From the NCBI RefSeq assembly GCF_001189515.2, contig NZ_CP012069.2, positions 496,001-560,000 on the forward strand: DNA of 64,000 nt. Direction: 5' to 3'. The stretch comes from Olsenella sp. oral taxon 807 (GTDB lineage Bacteria > Actinomycetota > Coriobacteriia > Coriobacteriales > Atopobiaceae). The notes beneath the pieces are model-generated. The model saw only the letters and a list, made by a program, of their open reading frames with translations, was not told the DNA's origin and did no database searches. Shown here one piece after another: positions 36,367 through 44,380 of this stretch (positions are counted from its first letter, which is position 1; each line of letters starts with the position of its first letter). The position numbers were made by a program, and so were the translations under genes.

Positions 36367-37667
36367 TAGACCGTTCTTTAAGTATATGGTGGCATTACAG
36401 ACCTCCCTGCCGCATGATGGTGTCATGGCGACGACACGTTCACGGGGAGGCTGGCATGCCAAGGACACCGGAGGCCCCGGGGCTCGCGGAGGGCGGCAGG
36501 GAGGCGCCCGGGCTCGTGGCGAGGACCAGGACCGAGCAGGCGCGGCGGGCGGGCAGGGCCCGCATGCCGCTGCGGGTGCCGACGGCCGCAGCCTCGCGGA
36601 GATAGCCCGCTCGCTGGGGGCGAACGCCGACACGGTGGCGCTCTGCGTGCGGAAGTACCGCGAGGGCGGCGCGGGGGCGGCGCTCTCCGACGCGGCCCGC
36701 AGCGGCAGGCCCGCGTCGATAGGCGACGGCGACCGCGCGTGGGTGGCGGGCCTCGCGTGCCTGGGGCCGTGCGAGCTGGGGCACCCCGCCGAGACGCGGG
36801 CGCAGTCGGCGCTCGCCGCGCACGCGGGGGCCGAGGCCGCCCGCGCGGGGCACCCCGCGCTCGCGCGCGCGACGAAGTCCATGGTGTGGTCGATCCCCCG
36901 CGCGGCCGACCCGCGCCCCGACCGGGTGCGCCACTGCCGCGAGCGGCGCGACCCCGACTCCGGGGGGGGGGGACGCGCGAGGTGCTCGTCGCCTGCCAGC
37001 AGCTCTCGTTCCGCTTCGACGACGACGGCAACCTGCTGCCCTGGGAGGGCGAGGGGCCGGGGGCCCGCGTCGTGTCGTGTCGGTCGACGAGAAGCCCGGC
37101 ACCCGGGCGATCGCGCCCGTCGCCCCGGACGCGGGGCCCGAGCCGGGCGTGCGGGGAGGGGCGCTGCTGGCGGGCAGCGAGCGCCGCCGGCTCGGCACGG
37201 CGTCGCCCGTCGCCGGCACAGGCCCGCGGGACGGCACGGCGGGGGGCATCGTGCGGGAGCGCCACAGGAGCCGCGAGTTCGCCGGGCTGCCGGGGGCCCT
37301 TGACGCCAGGTACCCCGAGGGGCATGCCATGAGGCTCGTGCCCGGCGACCACCCCGTACGCAGGCCGGGGGAGACCCGGGCCTGGCTCGAGGGGCATCCC
37401 GGTAGGTTCGGGATGGTGTCCGCGCCGAGGCACGGCAGCTGGCCCGACGTGACAGGGGGGCTTCTTCGGCAAGATGGCCAGGCAGGTGCTGCGCCACATC
37501 CGCGTGAGGTCGCCGGGCGAGCCGGGGGAGCGCATCGAGCCGTGCCCCGGGGAGGCCGACGCGATCCCCGTGCCCCGCAGGTGGAGGTGGGGGATCGGAC
37601 CCAGCGGAGACGGCAAGGGGGATGCGGCGTGATATGAATACGCATCATATAATTCTAGAACGGTCTA
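36367..37667 (+). mobile_element. Decayed IS630-family insertion sequence
   Basis: Ends form imperfect inverted repeats (TAGACCGTTCT at 36367-36377 against AGAACGGTCTA at 37657-37667; 19 of the outer 22 positions match), with TA at both tips, as IS630 elements duplicate TA. The interior is extremely GC-rich and holds only a broken transposase. Confidence 0.8.
36456..37632 (+). pseudogene. IS630 family transposase, several frameshifts
   Basis: Begins at ATG 36456 behind GGGGAGG (MPRTPEAPGLAEGGREA). A frame change near 36575 leads to SLAEIARSLGANADTVALCVRKYREGG and PCELGHPAETRAQSALA. A second near the G-run at 36962 leads to SFRFDDDGNLLPWEGEG. Then come VDEKPGTRAI, IVRERHRSREF, LDARYPEGHAMRLV and finally, after a change near 37450, FFGKMARQVLRHIRV, ending at 37632. 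The order matches an IS630 transposase. Several normally conserved positions are also altered (for example the DNHSVH block reads GDHPV), so it is inactive. Confidence 0.85.
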
Positions 37668-37679
37668 CTAGAATGTCGC

Positions 37680-37697
37680 GGACGGCGTAAGCCGTCC
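37680..37697. other. Small hairpin in the element's non-coding end
   Basis: GGACGGC-GTAA-GCCGTCC. With the hairpins at 37753-37788 and 37795-37815 it forms a structured stretch that could belong to a transfer origin or a transcript end of the element; no nick motif was recognised. Confidence 0.4.
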
Positions 37698-37752
37698 CGA
37701 CCCACATCACTCAATCAATTCTGCGGCTCAAATAACCATTTTAAGGCACAAA

Positions 37753-37788
37753 AAGACCTTGGACGAGGATTTCCCCGTCCAAGGTCTT
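37753..37788. terminator. Strong hairpin, likely terminator
   Basis: 13-bp perfect stem AAGACCTTGGACG / CGTCCAAGGTCTT around a 10-base loop, flanked by A-tract on the left (T-tract on the minus strand). Confidence 0.6.
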
Positions 37789-37794
37789 AAAGTC

Positions 37795-37815
37795 GCTCTA
37801 CGGGTTTCCTAGAGC
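37795..37815. other. Hairpin next to the terminator
   Basis: GCTCTA-CGGGTTTCC-TAGAGC, six-base stem, 6 bp after the stronger hairpin. Confidence 0.4.
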
Positions 37816-37900
37816 GTCCTCCGCAGTTAATAATCATCCACGAATCTATATACAAGCGCAAACTCATTCCTCACGAAATAAAGTTCAACGCTTCCTCTTT

Positions 37901-37976
37901 TGGTGGAGCATAGGGGGATCGAACCCCTGGCCTCAAGATTGCGAACCTTGCGCTCTCCCAGCTGAGCTAATGCCCC
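37901..37976 (-). tRNA. tRNA-Ala (anticodon CGC)
   Basis: Minus-strand sequence starts GGGGCATTAGCTCAGCTGGG (acceptor and D arm). It has an anticodon arm with loop TTCGCAA (anticodon CGC, reading GCG), T arm with GGTTCGATCCC, and ends ATGCTCCACCA with CCA encoded. The seven acceptor pairs close with one G-T. The 3' end (37903-37918) is the right attachment repeat of the integrated element, and the gene remains intact. Confidence 0.95.
37903..37918. repeat. Right attachment repeat (attR) within tRNA-Ala
   Basis: GTGGAGCATAGGGGGA, identical to 29316-29331; covers the acceptor stem 3' side and start of the T stem. Confidence 0.75.
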
Positions 37977-38060
37977 ATTCGATTGCACGCACAGGGTAGT
38001 ATCGCAACTCTGGCCTTTCGTGTCAATACCTTAACATGCTTCCCATGAGTTTTTTGGTCC

Positions 38061-38144
38061 TTACAAGCTCACGTCTATGTCCTGCCAGTCGTCGATCCAG
38101 AGGTCAGAGACAGCTCTGAGCTTGGACACATCCTGCGTGGGGTC
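38061..38144 (-). pseudogene. Duplicated 3' end of a HAD phosphatase gene
   Basis: The 74 bp at 38071-38144 closely match 38917-38990, the 3' end of the HAD gene at 38904-39608. Translated, it reads DPTQDVSKLRAVSDLWIDDW against DPTQDVSELRAVSDLWLDDW and has its own stop (TAA at 38061). Just upstream the segment repeats again as DPAQDDPTQD. It is the tail of a paralogue or a partial duplication that now flanks the orphan antitoxin and repeat element C. Confidence 0.8.
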
Positions 38145-38219
38145 ATCCTGCGCGGGGTCGTTTCCGTTACGTCTTCACGAGCTCGTCTCGTTTCATTGCT
38201 GGTAATGACCCTTCCTCAC

Positions 38220-38474
38220 CTATGTCTCGATGAGCTCGTGTTCTGTCGCATTGCCGTCACGCATCGACAGGTAGGTTGAATCCATCTGCTCGGTGAACTC
38301 ACGCTCGGTCGGCACAGGTGTCACCACTGCAAAGGGAAAGCCGCGATGTGCGACAAATTGTCGCGCAAACACGTTGAATACCGCCGTGGGAGTAAGGCCG
38401 ATGCCGGAGGACACCTCCTCCACCCGTCGTTTTAAATCTGAATCGAGCTGTATATTGAAGGTGCTGGTAGCCAT
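38220..38474 (-). CDS. RelB/DinJ family antitoxin, apparently orphan
   Basis: An 84-aa protein: N-terminal ribbon-helix-helix FNIQLDSDLKRRVEEVSSGIGLTPTAVFNVFARQF, then a short tail with RGFPF, typical of DinJ. Ribosome site AGGTGAGG. A YafQ/RelE-type toxin gene normally follows, but only 76 bp lie between this stop and the HAD remnant, so the partner is missing here. It is the first gene after repeat element C, 56 bp away. It could regulate elsewhere or be a leftover of a broken pair. Confidence 0.85.
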   Translation of the reverse strand: MATSTFNIQLDSDLKRRVEEVSSGIGLTPTAVFNVFARQFVAHRGFPFAVVTPVPTEREFTEQMDSTYLSMRDGNATEHELIET

Positions 38475-38529
38475 GATGCCTCACCTGTCATCTCTCTTCT
38501 CCTACAAAGAAGCATTGATTACTTTCAGA

Positions 38530-38843
38530 TTCTTCAGGGTTTGTGTGGGTTGACGCCTCGGTGAAGACGCCGACCTCGCGACGGCGCCGCTCGCGCCACC
38601 CGACGCAATCGGGCGTCGCAACAGTGTACACAAATGCCCCGAAACGACGTCGAGAGGCCGTTTTCGCCAATCTGTGTACACTCCTGCGCCCCCACGGCCG
38701 CTCGCGCGACCGGGCGGGGCCACGGGTCCCACGGCGTCGACGGCCCCATGGCCCCGTGACGCCAGGGCGCTCGGACCTGAGGCCTACGCCGCAGGGGCGG
38801 TGACGCAACCACCCACCCACGCGAACTCACGAAGCCTCTTATA
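38530..38843 (-). repeat. Repeat element C (single 58-bp unit with both conserved flanks)
   Basis: Read on the minus strand: TATAAGAGGCTTCGTGAGTT, the CCTCAGGTCC and GGCCATGGGG blocks, one 58-bp unit, then GGCGTCTTCACCGAGGCGTC and CCACACAAACCCTGAAGA. It is the shortest copy and so defines the minimal element, about 314 bp. It lies upstream of the antitoxin in the same orientation as elements A and B relative to their downstream genes. Confidence 0.88.
38624..38681. repeat. 58-bp unit C1
   Basis: GTGTACAC at 38624-38631 and 38674-38681; arms CCGAAACGAC and GGCCGTTTTCG. Confidence 0.9.
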
Positions 38844-38903
38844 TAGTACATCGTATGCGGCACAGCGGAAGCGTGGTAATGCAAAGACGACGGGGGCAAA
38901 GAC

Positions 38904-39608
38904 TCACGATGAGTCAACGTCGATGTCCTGCCAGTCGTCAAGCCAGAGGTCAGAGACAGCCCTGAGCTCGGACACGTCCTGTGTGGGGTCGTTGCTGCGT
39001 ATGCCGCACGTGGCCATACCTGTCGCCTGGGCAGAGCGCACTGCCACCGTGAGGTCCTCGAAGACGATGCATTCCTCGGGCCGTACCCCCAAGCGCTGTG
39101 CCGTGTCGAGATAGACCTCCGGTCTGTCCTTGGCAAGACCAAGCTCTCCTGTATGCACGCGCACATCGAAGAGGGAGTTTACGTCCACGTGCCGCATCGC
39201 GTCGAGGACGTCCCTGTCGTTGGTGGTGGCAAGGGCGACGGGAATACCCCGCCTATGCAGGGCGCAGATGTAGTTCTCGGCTCCCGGTCTCAGTTCGACG
39301 TTGGACTCATAGAGGGTCCGACCCATCTGATTCCACTCATCACAGATCTCCTGTGTCGTTTCGGAAAGGCCAAAGCGCTCGATTGTGTATCTGGCACCCG
39401 CAGCAAAGCCAAGGGCGCTCAGGGTGCGCGAGTAGTCCTTGGGGCATTCGATGCCGCGTGAGCCTAGGAAGGCCTCGTCTACCTGTCTCCAGAGCGCGGC
39501 CGTGTCAGAGATGGTTCCGTCAAAGTCAAAGATGGCAGCCTTGAAGGCAGGGGGCCAGAGCCTGTCCGCATCGTCGTTGTCGTTATGAGCCGCCACGTCC
39601 CCCTCCAT
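38904..39608 (-). CDS. HAD superfamily phosphatase (beta-phosphoglucomutase-like)
   Basis: A 234-aa HAD hydrolase with a helical cap. Motif I FDFDGTISDT (nucleophile Asp28, acid Asp30), motif II ALATTND, motif III lysine in LAKDRPEVY, motif IV CIVFEDLTVAVRSAQATGM. These enzymes act on small sugar phosphates; substrate unknown. Its 3' end is duplicated 0.8 kb away. It stands alone on the minus strand, back to back with the dipeptidase at 39775. Confidence 0.88.
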   Translation of the reverse strand: MEGDVAAHNDNDDADRLWPPAFKAAIFDFDGTISDTAALWRQVDEAFLGSRGIECPKDYSRTLSALGFAAGARYTIERFGLSETTQEICDEWNQMGRTLYESNVELRPGAENYICALHRRGIPVALATTNDRDVLDAMRHVDVNSLFDVRVHTGELGLAKDRPEVYLDTAQRLGVRPEECIVFEDLTVAVRSAQATGMATCGIRSNDPTQDVSELRAVSDLWLDDWQDIDVDSS

Positions 39609-39774
39609 CCCTCGCTTGACCCCACTTTAGTCTAGCAGAGGGTGGTGCCTTCTGCCGAGGGCGTCTCTCATGTCGCTGGCAGGGAAGGCTGAGGGTTACT
39701 CTGGGCGGGGCGCCCTCATCTGATATCCTCGTCTGTGAGATACATAGCCGCTTCAAGCCAAAGAGAGGTTTACC

Positions 39775-41187
39775 ATGACAGATCAGGTTCTCAAGCAGCA
39801 GGTTCATGACTACGTTGAGTCGATATGGGAAGACGCGGTGTCAGACATCGCAACGCTCGTGGCGATTCGCTCAGTCGAGGATCTGGACCATGCCGAGAAG
39901 GGCAAGCCCTATGGCCCCAAGCCCTATGAGGCGCTCTCTGAGGCCGTCAGGATCGCCTCGCGCTTGGGACTTGACGCCCACAACCTCGACGGTCACATTG
40001 GGTATGCGGACGTATCTGGTGCAAGCGACAGACAGCTTGCGATGATCGCCCACACCGACATCGTCCCGGAGGGCCCGGGCTGGACCTTCGATCCGTTCAA
40101 GCTGACGCGCAAGGACGGTTACCTCATAGGCAGGGGCGTTCTCGATGACAAGGGACCCCTCGTGCTGAGCCTGTACGCGGCGAAGTGGTTTGCTGATAGG
40201 GCCAAAGGGACGGGGGAGCAGGCGCCATACACCGTTCGCGCTATCATCGGCAGCAACGAGGAGACCGAGATGGCCGATGTTGAGTGGTATCTCGAACGCT
40301 ACCCTCAGCCCGCATTCTGCTTCTCGCCCGATGCGGACTTTCCGCTTATCTGTGGCGAGAAAGGCGGCTTCTCCGCGACAATACGCTCGCGGGACATCTC
40401 GGACGTGATCGTGAGCCTTGAGGGCGGCACTGCAGGCAACGCCGTTGCCGGTGAGGCGACGGCGATCGTGCGGGCAGATGCCGACGCACTTCCCGGCACC
40501 GATCGCATTGAGGTCAAGCCAGCCTCAGACGGGCACGTCCGACTCGTCGCCCATGGCATCGGCGCGCACGCCTCGCAGCCGCAGGGCTCGATCAATGCCA
40601 TCGGTCTTCTGGTTGACTACCTGCTTGATCACGACCTCTGCTCTGCGGCGGAGAGGGACTTCCTCGACCTCGAGCGACTCGTCTTTGGCTCCACCGATGG
40701 CTCTACCTTGGGTATCGCTGCCACAGACGACCTCTTTGACCCTCTGACCTGTATTGGCGGCACCATCCACACCAAGGGCGGCACCTTTGAGCAGACTATA
40801 GACGCACGCTATCCCAGCTCGATCACGGGTGAGGAGATCGCGCGCCGCGTGGGAGGGCTGGCTCGTGAGCATGGCTGCGAGCTTTCGGTCGACCTCGACA
40901 TGGTGCCCTTCTCCACCGACCCGAACTCAGCTCCCATCCAGGCGCTGGTGGCAACCTATAACGAGTACGCTGGTCGCGATGCCAAGCCCTACACCATTGG
41001 TGGTGGCACCTATGCCCGCCACTTCAAGGTAGCGGGCGCCTTTGGGCCCAACGACCCCACGTATCCGATGCCCGACTGGGTGGGCAGCGAGCACTCCGCC
41101 GACGAGGGCTTCTCGGAAGAACAGTTCAAGCGTGCCCTCGAGATCTACATCGTCTCTCTCTCGCGCCTGATGGAGCTCGAACTTTAG
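39775..41187 (+). CDS. Sapep family dipeptidase (M20), copy 2
   Basis: A 470-aa paralogue of the protein at 22733-24160 with the same motif order: AHTDIVPEGPGW, GRGVLDDKGP, GSNEETEM, SPDADFPLICGEKG, GIGAHASQPQGSINAIG, VGSEHSADEGFSEE. Most differences are spread evenly, suggesting an old duplication or separate acquisition rather than a recent copy. AAAGAGAGG precedes the ATG. A cytosolic metallo-dipeptidase in peptide catabolism, fitting an amino-acid-fermenting anaerobe. Confidence 0.92.
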   Translation: MTDQVLKQQVHDYVESIWEDAVSDIATLVAIRSVEDLDHAEKGKPYGPKPYEALSEAVRIASRLGLDAHNLDGHIGYADVSGASDRQLAMIAHTDIVPEGPGWTFDPFKLTRKDGYLIGRGVLDDKGPLVLSLYAAKWFADRAKGTGEQAPYTVRAIIGSNEETEMADVEWYLERYPQPAFCFSPDADFPLICGEKGGFSATIRSRDISDVIVSLEGGTAGNAVAGEATAIVRADADALPGTDRIEVKPASDGHVRLVAHGIGAHASQPQGSINAIGLLVDYLLDHDLCSAAERDFLDLERLVFGSTDGSTLGIAATDDLFDPLTCIGGTIHTKGGTFEQTIDARYPSSITGEEIARRVGGLAREHGCELSVDLDMVPFSTDPNSAPIQALVATYNEYAGRDAKPYTIGGGTYARHFKVAGAFGPNDPTYPMPDWVGSEHSADEGFSEEQFKRALEIYIVSLSRLMELEL

Positions 41188-41419
41188 TGAGGTTCGGGGT
41201 AGCTCAGCCCCCCACGTGAGGAAGGCCTCCCAGCAAGATCTGAGACGTGCGATCTCTCAATGCAACGCCCACGGATTTGAAGTCCATCCCGCTCAGCACT
41301 GCCGCCTGACCCTGAACGCACCGCATCGCGCGCTCACTGCTGTCGAGTTGCAGTGTGTGTGCGCGGCAACGGGCGTAGCCAGACCGCATGGAGAAGCAAC
41401 GTAGACGGGCACTGCCTCG

Positions 41420-44047
41420 CTACGCGTCCGGCTCCGTCTCGAGCGAGCGGAGGATTCCGAACACGACATCGTCGGGATAGAGCCCTGCCAGGATGCTCAC
41501 GAAGTTGCGCGCGACAGGAAAGACTTCGGCGTTGACGGAGGCCTTCATGCACGAGAGGAAGGCATCGGCTATGGGTTCGGTGGGCGCTATGGGGATGTCG
41601 GCATCGGTGAGGATTGAGATCATTTCCTCTTGGCTCATGTCCTCGCGGAAGGTCTCGGGATGTTGCATCGCGAGGGTCGCGAGCTCTGTGGCCGCCATTG
41701 GAAACGATCCCCTCAGTATGCCGAGCGAGCTTTTGTAGCATGCCTCGGCCGCAAGGATGTTGCCCTTTTGCCACTGAAAGAAGGCCATGCGATAGTAGCC
41801 GATTCCGAGCCCCTCGGGGTCGTGCGCGGTGGAGAGGAGTCTGTTCAGGCCCTCGATGGCCCCCTCGCTGTCGCCTGCCACCTCGAGGCAGTGGACGAGG
41901 TGAAGATGCGCCCTGCGATCGAGGGGGGCAAGCTCGACGGTGCGCTTGGCATGCCTGCAGGCGGCCTCGTGCCTGCCCTGCGCCTCATAGGCTGCCGAGA
42001 GCATCAGATGACACTCGAAGTAGCTGTCAGGAACGAGCATGACAGAGGTCTCGGAGGCGCCATAGAGACGATTATAGAGGGCACGGTCAACGTAGTTTCC
42101 GAAGTAGCGCCACTCGATCCCCCTGGAATCCGCAAAGAGATCGTGTCCGTCGACATCGGCAAGTGCGGCCTTCAGGGTCATGATCGCCCCTGCGGGGTCC
42201 TTTCTGTCCAATTGCTCGTGTGCTCGTTCGGCCGCCTTCGAGAGCGCATCGCCGTTGGCAAACTCCTCACCTATCGCAAACGGCTCCTCGGGGATGGTTC
42301 CGTCGATGAGACCTTGGACGCAGCGCTCAGCAGCCGAGCGAACGCTCAGGTCAGGGTCATCACCCGCAACGTCCAGGATCATGCGTACGTTCTTCTCGGT
42401 GCTACCCTCATCGCTCTTGTCAAAGACAAGCCTGCGCATGATGTCGATCGCGACGTAGTTGCGCTTGTCCGCCTCCTCGATGGCAAGATCGTAGACATGG
42501 TCACAGCCGAGGACCTCCGCCTGGACCTTTGGAATGCGCCTCGATGAGAGCGATAACGCCTCGTAGCGCCGAGGTGGGCAGAAGCGAGGCTCCTCAAGTC
42601 GGAAGGTCTGCTTGACTGGGCGTAGTATGCCGCGCTCGATGCGCATGGCAGGAACGAAGCGGTGGTAGACACGGTTGAAGTTTCCGGTGTCATCCATGTC
42701 CTTCTCGACGTCTATCTGGCTAAAGCGCCAACGATCGAAGTCAACAGAGAGGTAGCATTGGTGACGGTTAGCCGTGTCGAGCGTGGCGGCCACCCATACG
42801 TGGAGGATCTTGGATGATGAGCGAAAGGCAATCGCGGCAAGGAGGATGGCAAGACGCTGAATATAGACGGACGCAGCTCGCTTGCGCACCTCGCGTGAGC
42901 TCGGAACAATGCCGAGCCCATTTAGGGGCATGGATGAGGGAAACACCTGCTCTGGCGTAGCCGCGAACTCGATGGAGACGTTGCCGTCCGCTATGTTGAC
43001 CCTAAAGTTTGCCTCGAGCCGATAGGGGAGGACGAGGGTCTCGAGTGCCGTCGCGATCTGGCGGCGTGAGGACCACTCGCTATCGGGGATGTCATCTTCG
43101 AGGGCTTTGAGAGACTTGTCCAAGGTACCTGCCTGGACGCAGATATGGTTGAGCATGAGCCAGTTGAGCTCATAGCATTCCTGCTCGCTTGCGCGAGGGT
43201 TGAGGTACTGTGTCGCAAAGCGTATCTGGTTGAGCGCGGCCTCGAGCTTGATCACGCGCAAGCGAGCGAGATAGGGGATGCTTTTTGATCCTATGCGCAG
43301 ATAGAACAGGCTAGAGCGATTGAGCATCACGGCCTTGAGCGGTGGGAGTTCTACATCATCCTCAAAGAGGCCCGCCTCTGTGAGGACTCGTGCCGCGAAG
43401 CGCTCTATGCCAGAGGGGTGGACAATGTGTTGAGGAGCTTCGTCGACCGTCAGTGACAGAGAACGTTTACCCTTACCGTGGTCAGGAGTACCTCCCGCCA
43501 TGCGCGTGCGAATGTCACCCACAAAGAGCTTAAGCTCGGCTATGGGGTCGTCGGTCTCGGTGATCCTGGCCGAGAGGCTGTCGAGGTCAAGTTGAGAATG
43601 CTTACTCGTCATCGCGCCCTCGTCAGTCGCGTGGTCATCATGCGTGTCGAGAGTCTTCGGGGCTTGGATCGGCTCATGTGGGGTCACACGCCCTGCCTTA
43701 CCCTCGTCTGGCACGACCGAACTGTCTGCCTGCTCAGCCAGGGTGCCGGTGTCGTCCGCCTCGGCTGCGGCCTTGGTTTCGACTGCAGCCCCTGACTGGA
43801 CGGCAGTCTGCACGTCCTCTTCCCGTGGGGGTATGGGCACATCACGATAGGCACTCGTCCTGAACAGCTCGAGCATGAGGATGACGACGATTTCCAAGCC
43901 TACGGTCAGTATCCAGATGAGCGCTCCCGTCCGTGCCACTCGAACGCAACTCACGAGCAGCGTCACGCCAAGCAGGAGTTCGAAGGCGAGAAGCAGCCGC
44001 CGTGAGGAGGAGGAAGCTTTTCCATGATGGCTCGTGTCCTGAAGCAT
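41420..44047 (-). CDS. Membrane-anchored TPR protein of unknown function
   Basis: An 875-aa protein with two N-terminal membrane segments (LLLAFELLLGVTLLVSCV at about 18-35 and LIWILTVGLEIVVILMLEL at about 43-61). A low-complexity acidic linker (about 70-165) and a large globular region follow. The C-terminus (about 640-860) has TPR-like helices (SYFECHLMLSAAYEAQGRHEAACRHAKRTVELAPLDR). Topology suggests the bulk faces the cytosol. No catalytic motif seen. It is downstream of the polysaccharide deacetylase on the same strand, separated by about 330 bp containing a paired hairpin repeat. Confidence 0.8.
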   Translation of the reverse strand: MLQDTSHHGKASSSSRRLLLAFELLLGVTLLVSCVRVARTGALIWILTVGLEIVVILMLELFRTSAYRDVPIPPREEDVQTAVQSGAAVETKAAAEADDTGTLAEQADSSVVPDEGKAGRVTPHEPIQAPKTLDTHDDHATDEGAMTSKHSQLDLDSLSARITETDDPIAELKLFVGDIRTRMAGGTPDHGKGKRSLSLTVDEAPQHIVHPSGIERFAARVLTEAGLFEDDVELPPLKAVMLNRSSLFYLRIGSKSIPYLARLRVIKLEAALNQIRFATQYLNPRASEQECYELNWLMLNHICVQAGTLDKSLKALEDDIPDSEWSSRRQIATALETLVLPYRLEANFRVNIADGNVSIEFAATPEQVFPSSMPLNGLGIVPSSREVRKRAASVYIQRLAILLAAIAFRSSSKILHVWVAATLDTANRHQCYLSVDFDRWRFSQIDVEKDMDDTGNFNRVYHRFVPAMRIERGILRPVKQTFRLEEPRFCPPRRYEALSLSSRRIPKVQAEVLGCDHVYDLAIEEADKRNYVAIDIMRRLVFDKSDEGSTEKNVRMILDVAGDDPDLSVRSAAERCVQGLIDGTIPEEPFAIGEEFANGDALSKAAERAHEQLDRKDPAGAIMTLKAALADVDGHDLFADSRGIEWRYFGNYVDRALYNRLYGASETSVMLVPDSYFECHLMLSAAYEAQGRHEAACRHAKRTVELAPLDRRAHLHLVHCLEVAGDSEGAIEGLNRLLSTAHDPEGLGIGYYRMAFFQWQKGNILAAEACYKSSLGILRGSFPMAATELATLAMQHPETFREDMSQEEMISILTDADIPIAPTEPIADAFLSCMKASVNAEVFPVARNFVSILAGLYPDDVVFGILRSLETEPDA

Positions 44048-44213
44048 GTCCCTCCGGGGCTAAAGGTTCCGTCGCACTATCCGATGTCAGTCTGTGATAT
44101 CGCCCTTATACCCACTCATGGGCACGTCTCTCGACATCATCTCGATCTGGATGGCAGGGGAGAATCCTCCCGATTGTCACCAGCCTTGTCATCAGATGGC
44201 GTCCCAGGAGGTT

Positions 44214-44306
44214 CTACGATAGTGCCCCAGAATCTGCGGGGCACTATCGTAGAGACGTTTTCCCAGTTGGATCCCAAAACTCGGTACCCCAGAATCTGCG
44301 GGGCAC
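44214..44306. repeat. Paired hairpin repeat (GTGCCCC ... GGGGCAC, 62-bp period)
   Basis: First copy: a perfect 15-bp stem CTACGATAGTGCCCC (44214-44228) with GGGGCACTATCGTAG (44238-44252) around loop AGAATCTGC. Second copy 62 bp on: GTACCCC (44284-44290), same loop, GGGGCAC (44300-44306). Both share a 16-base core of CCCCAGAATCTGCGGG. It lies between two minus-strand genes and could be a terminator pair or the edge of a tandem repeat. Confidence 0.7.
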
Positions 44307-44380
44307 TTGCCTACGGGCATCTGGTCCGCCAGGCGTCCTCCAAGGGGACCTCTGCCAAGGGACCCCTTTGCCCTTTACCC

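Larger units (their letters stand above)
29316..37918 (-). mobile_element. Integrated element at the 3' end of tRNA-Ala(CGC)
   Basis: The segment is bounded by 16-bp direct repeats, left end at the recombinase terminus and right end in the tRNA-Ala 3' end. Cargo: dead serine recombinase, restriction-modification operon, small accessory genes, a mobilisation-like remnant, an intact ISL3-family IS and a decayed IS630-family IS. Much of it (30.8-34.2 kb) is clearly more AT-rich than the chromosome. It is about 8.6 kb, of which about 2.7 kb is later IS insertion. Confidence 0.75.

Noticed and set aside
41240-41330. Possible selenocysteine tRNA on the minus strand, because GGACTTCAAATCC matches a SelC anticodon arm
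   Set aside because: No acceptor stem, no long variable arm that folds, and no T-loop of the GGTTCGA type at the right distance; the match is limited to 13 bases.
44214-44306. Two hairpin copies as a degenerate CRISPR
   Set aside because: Only two copies, one of them extended into a long hairpin, and no cas genes nearby.
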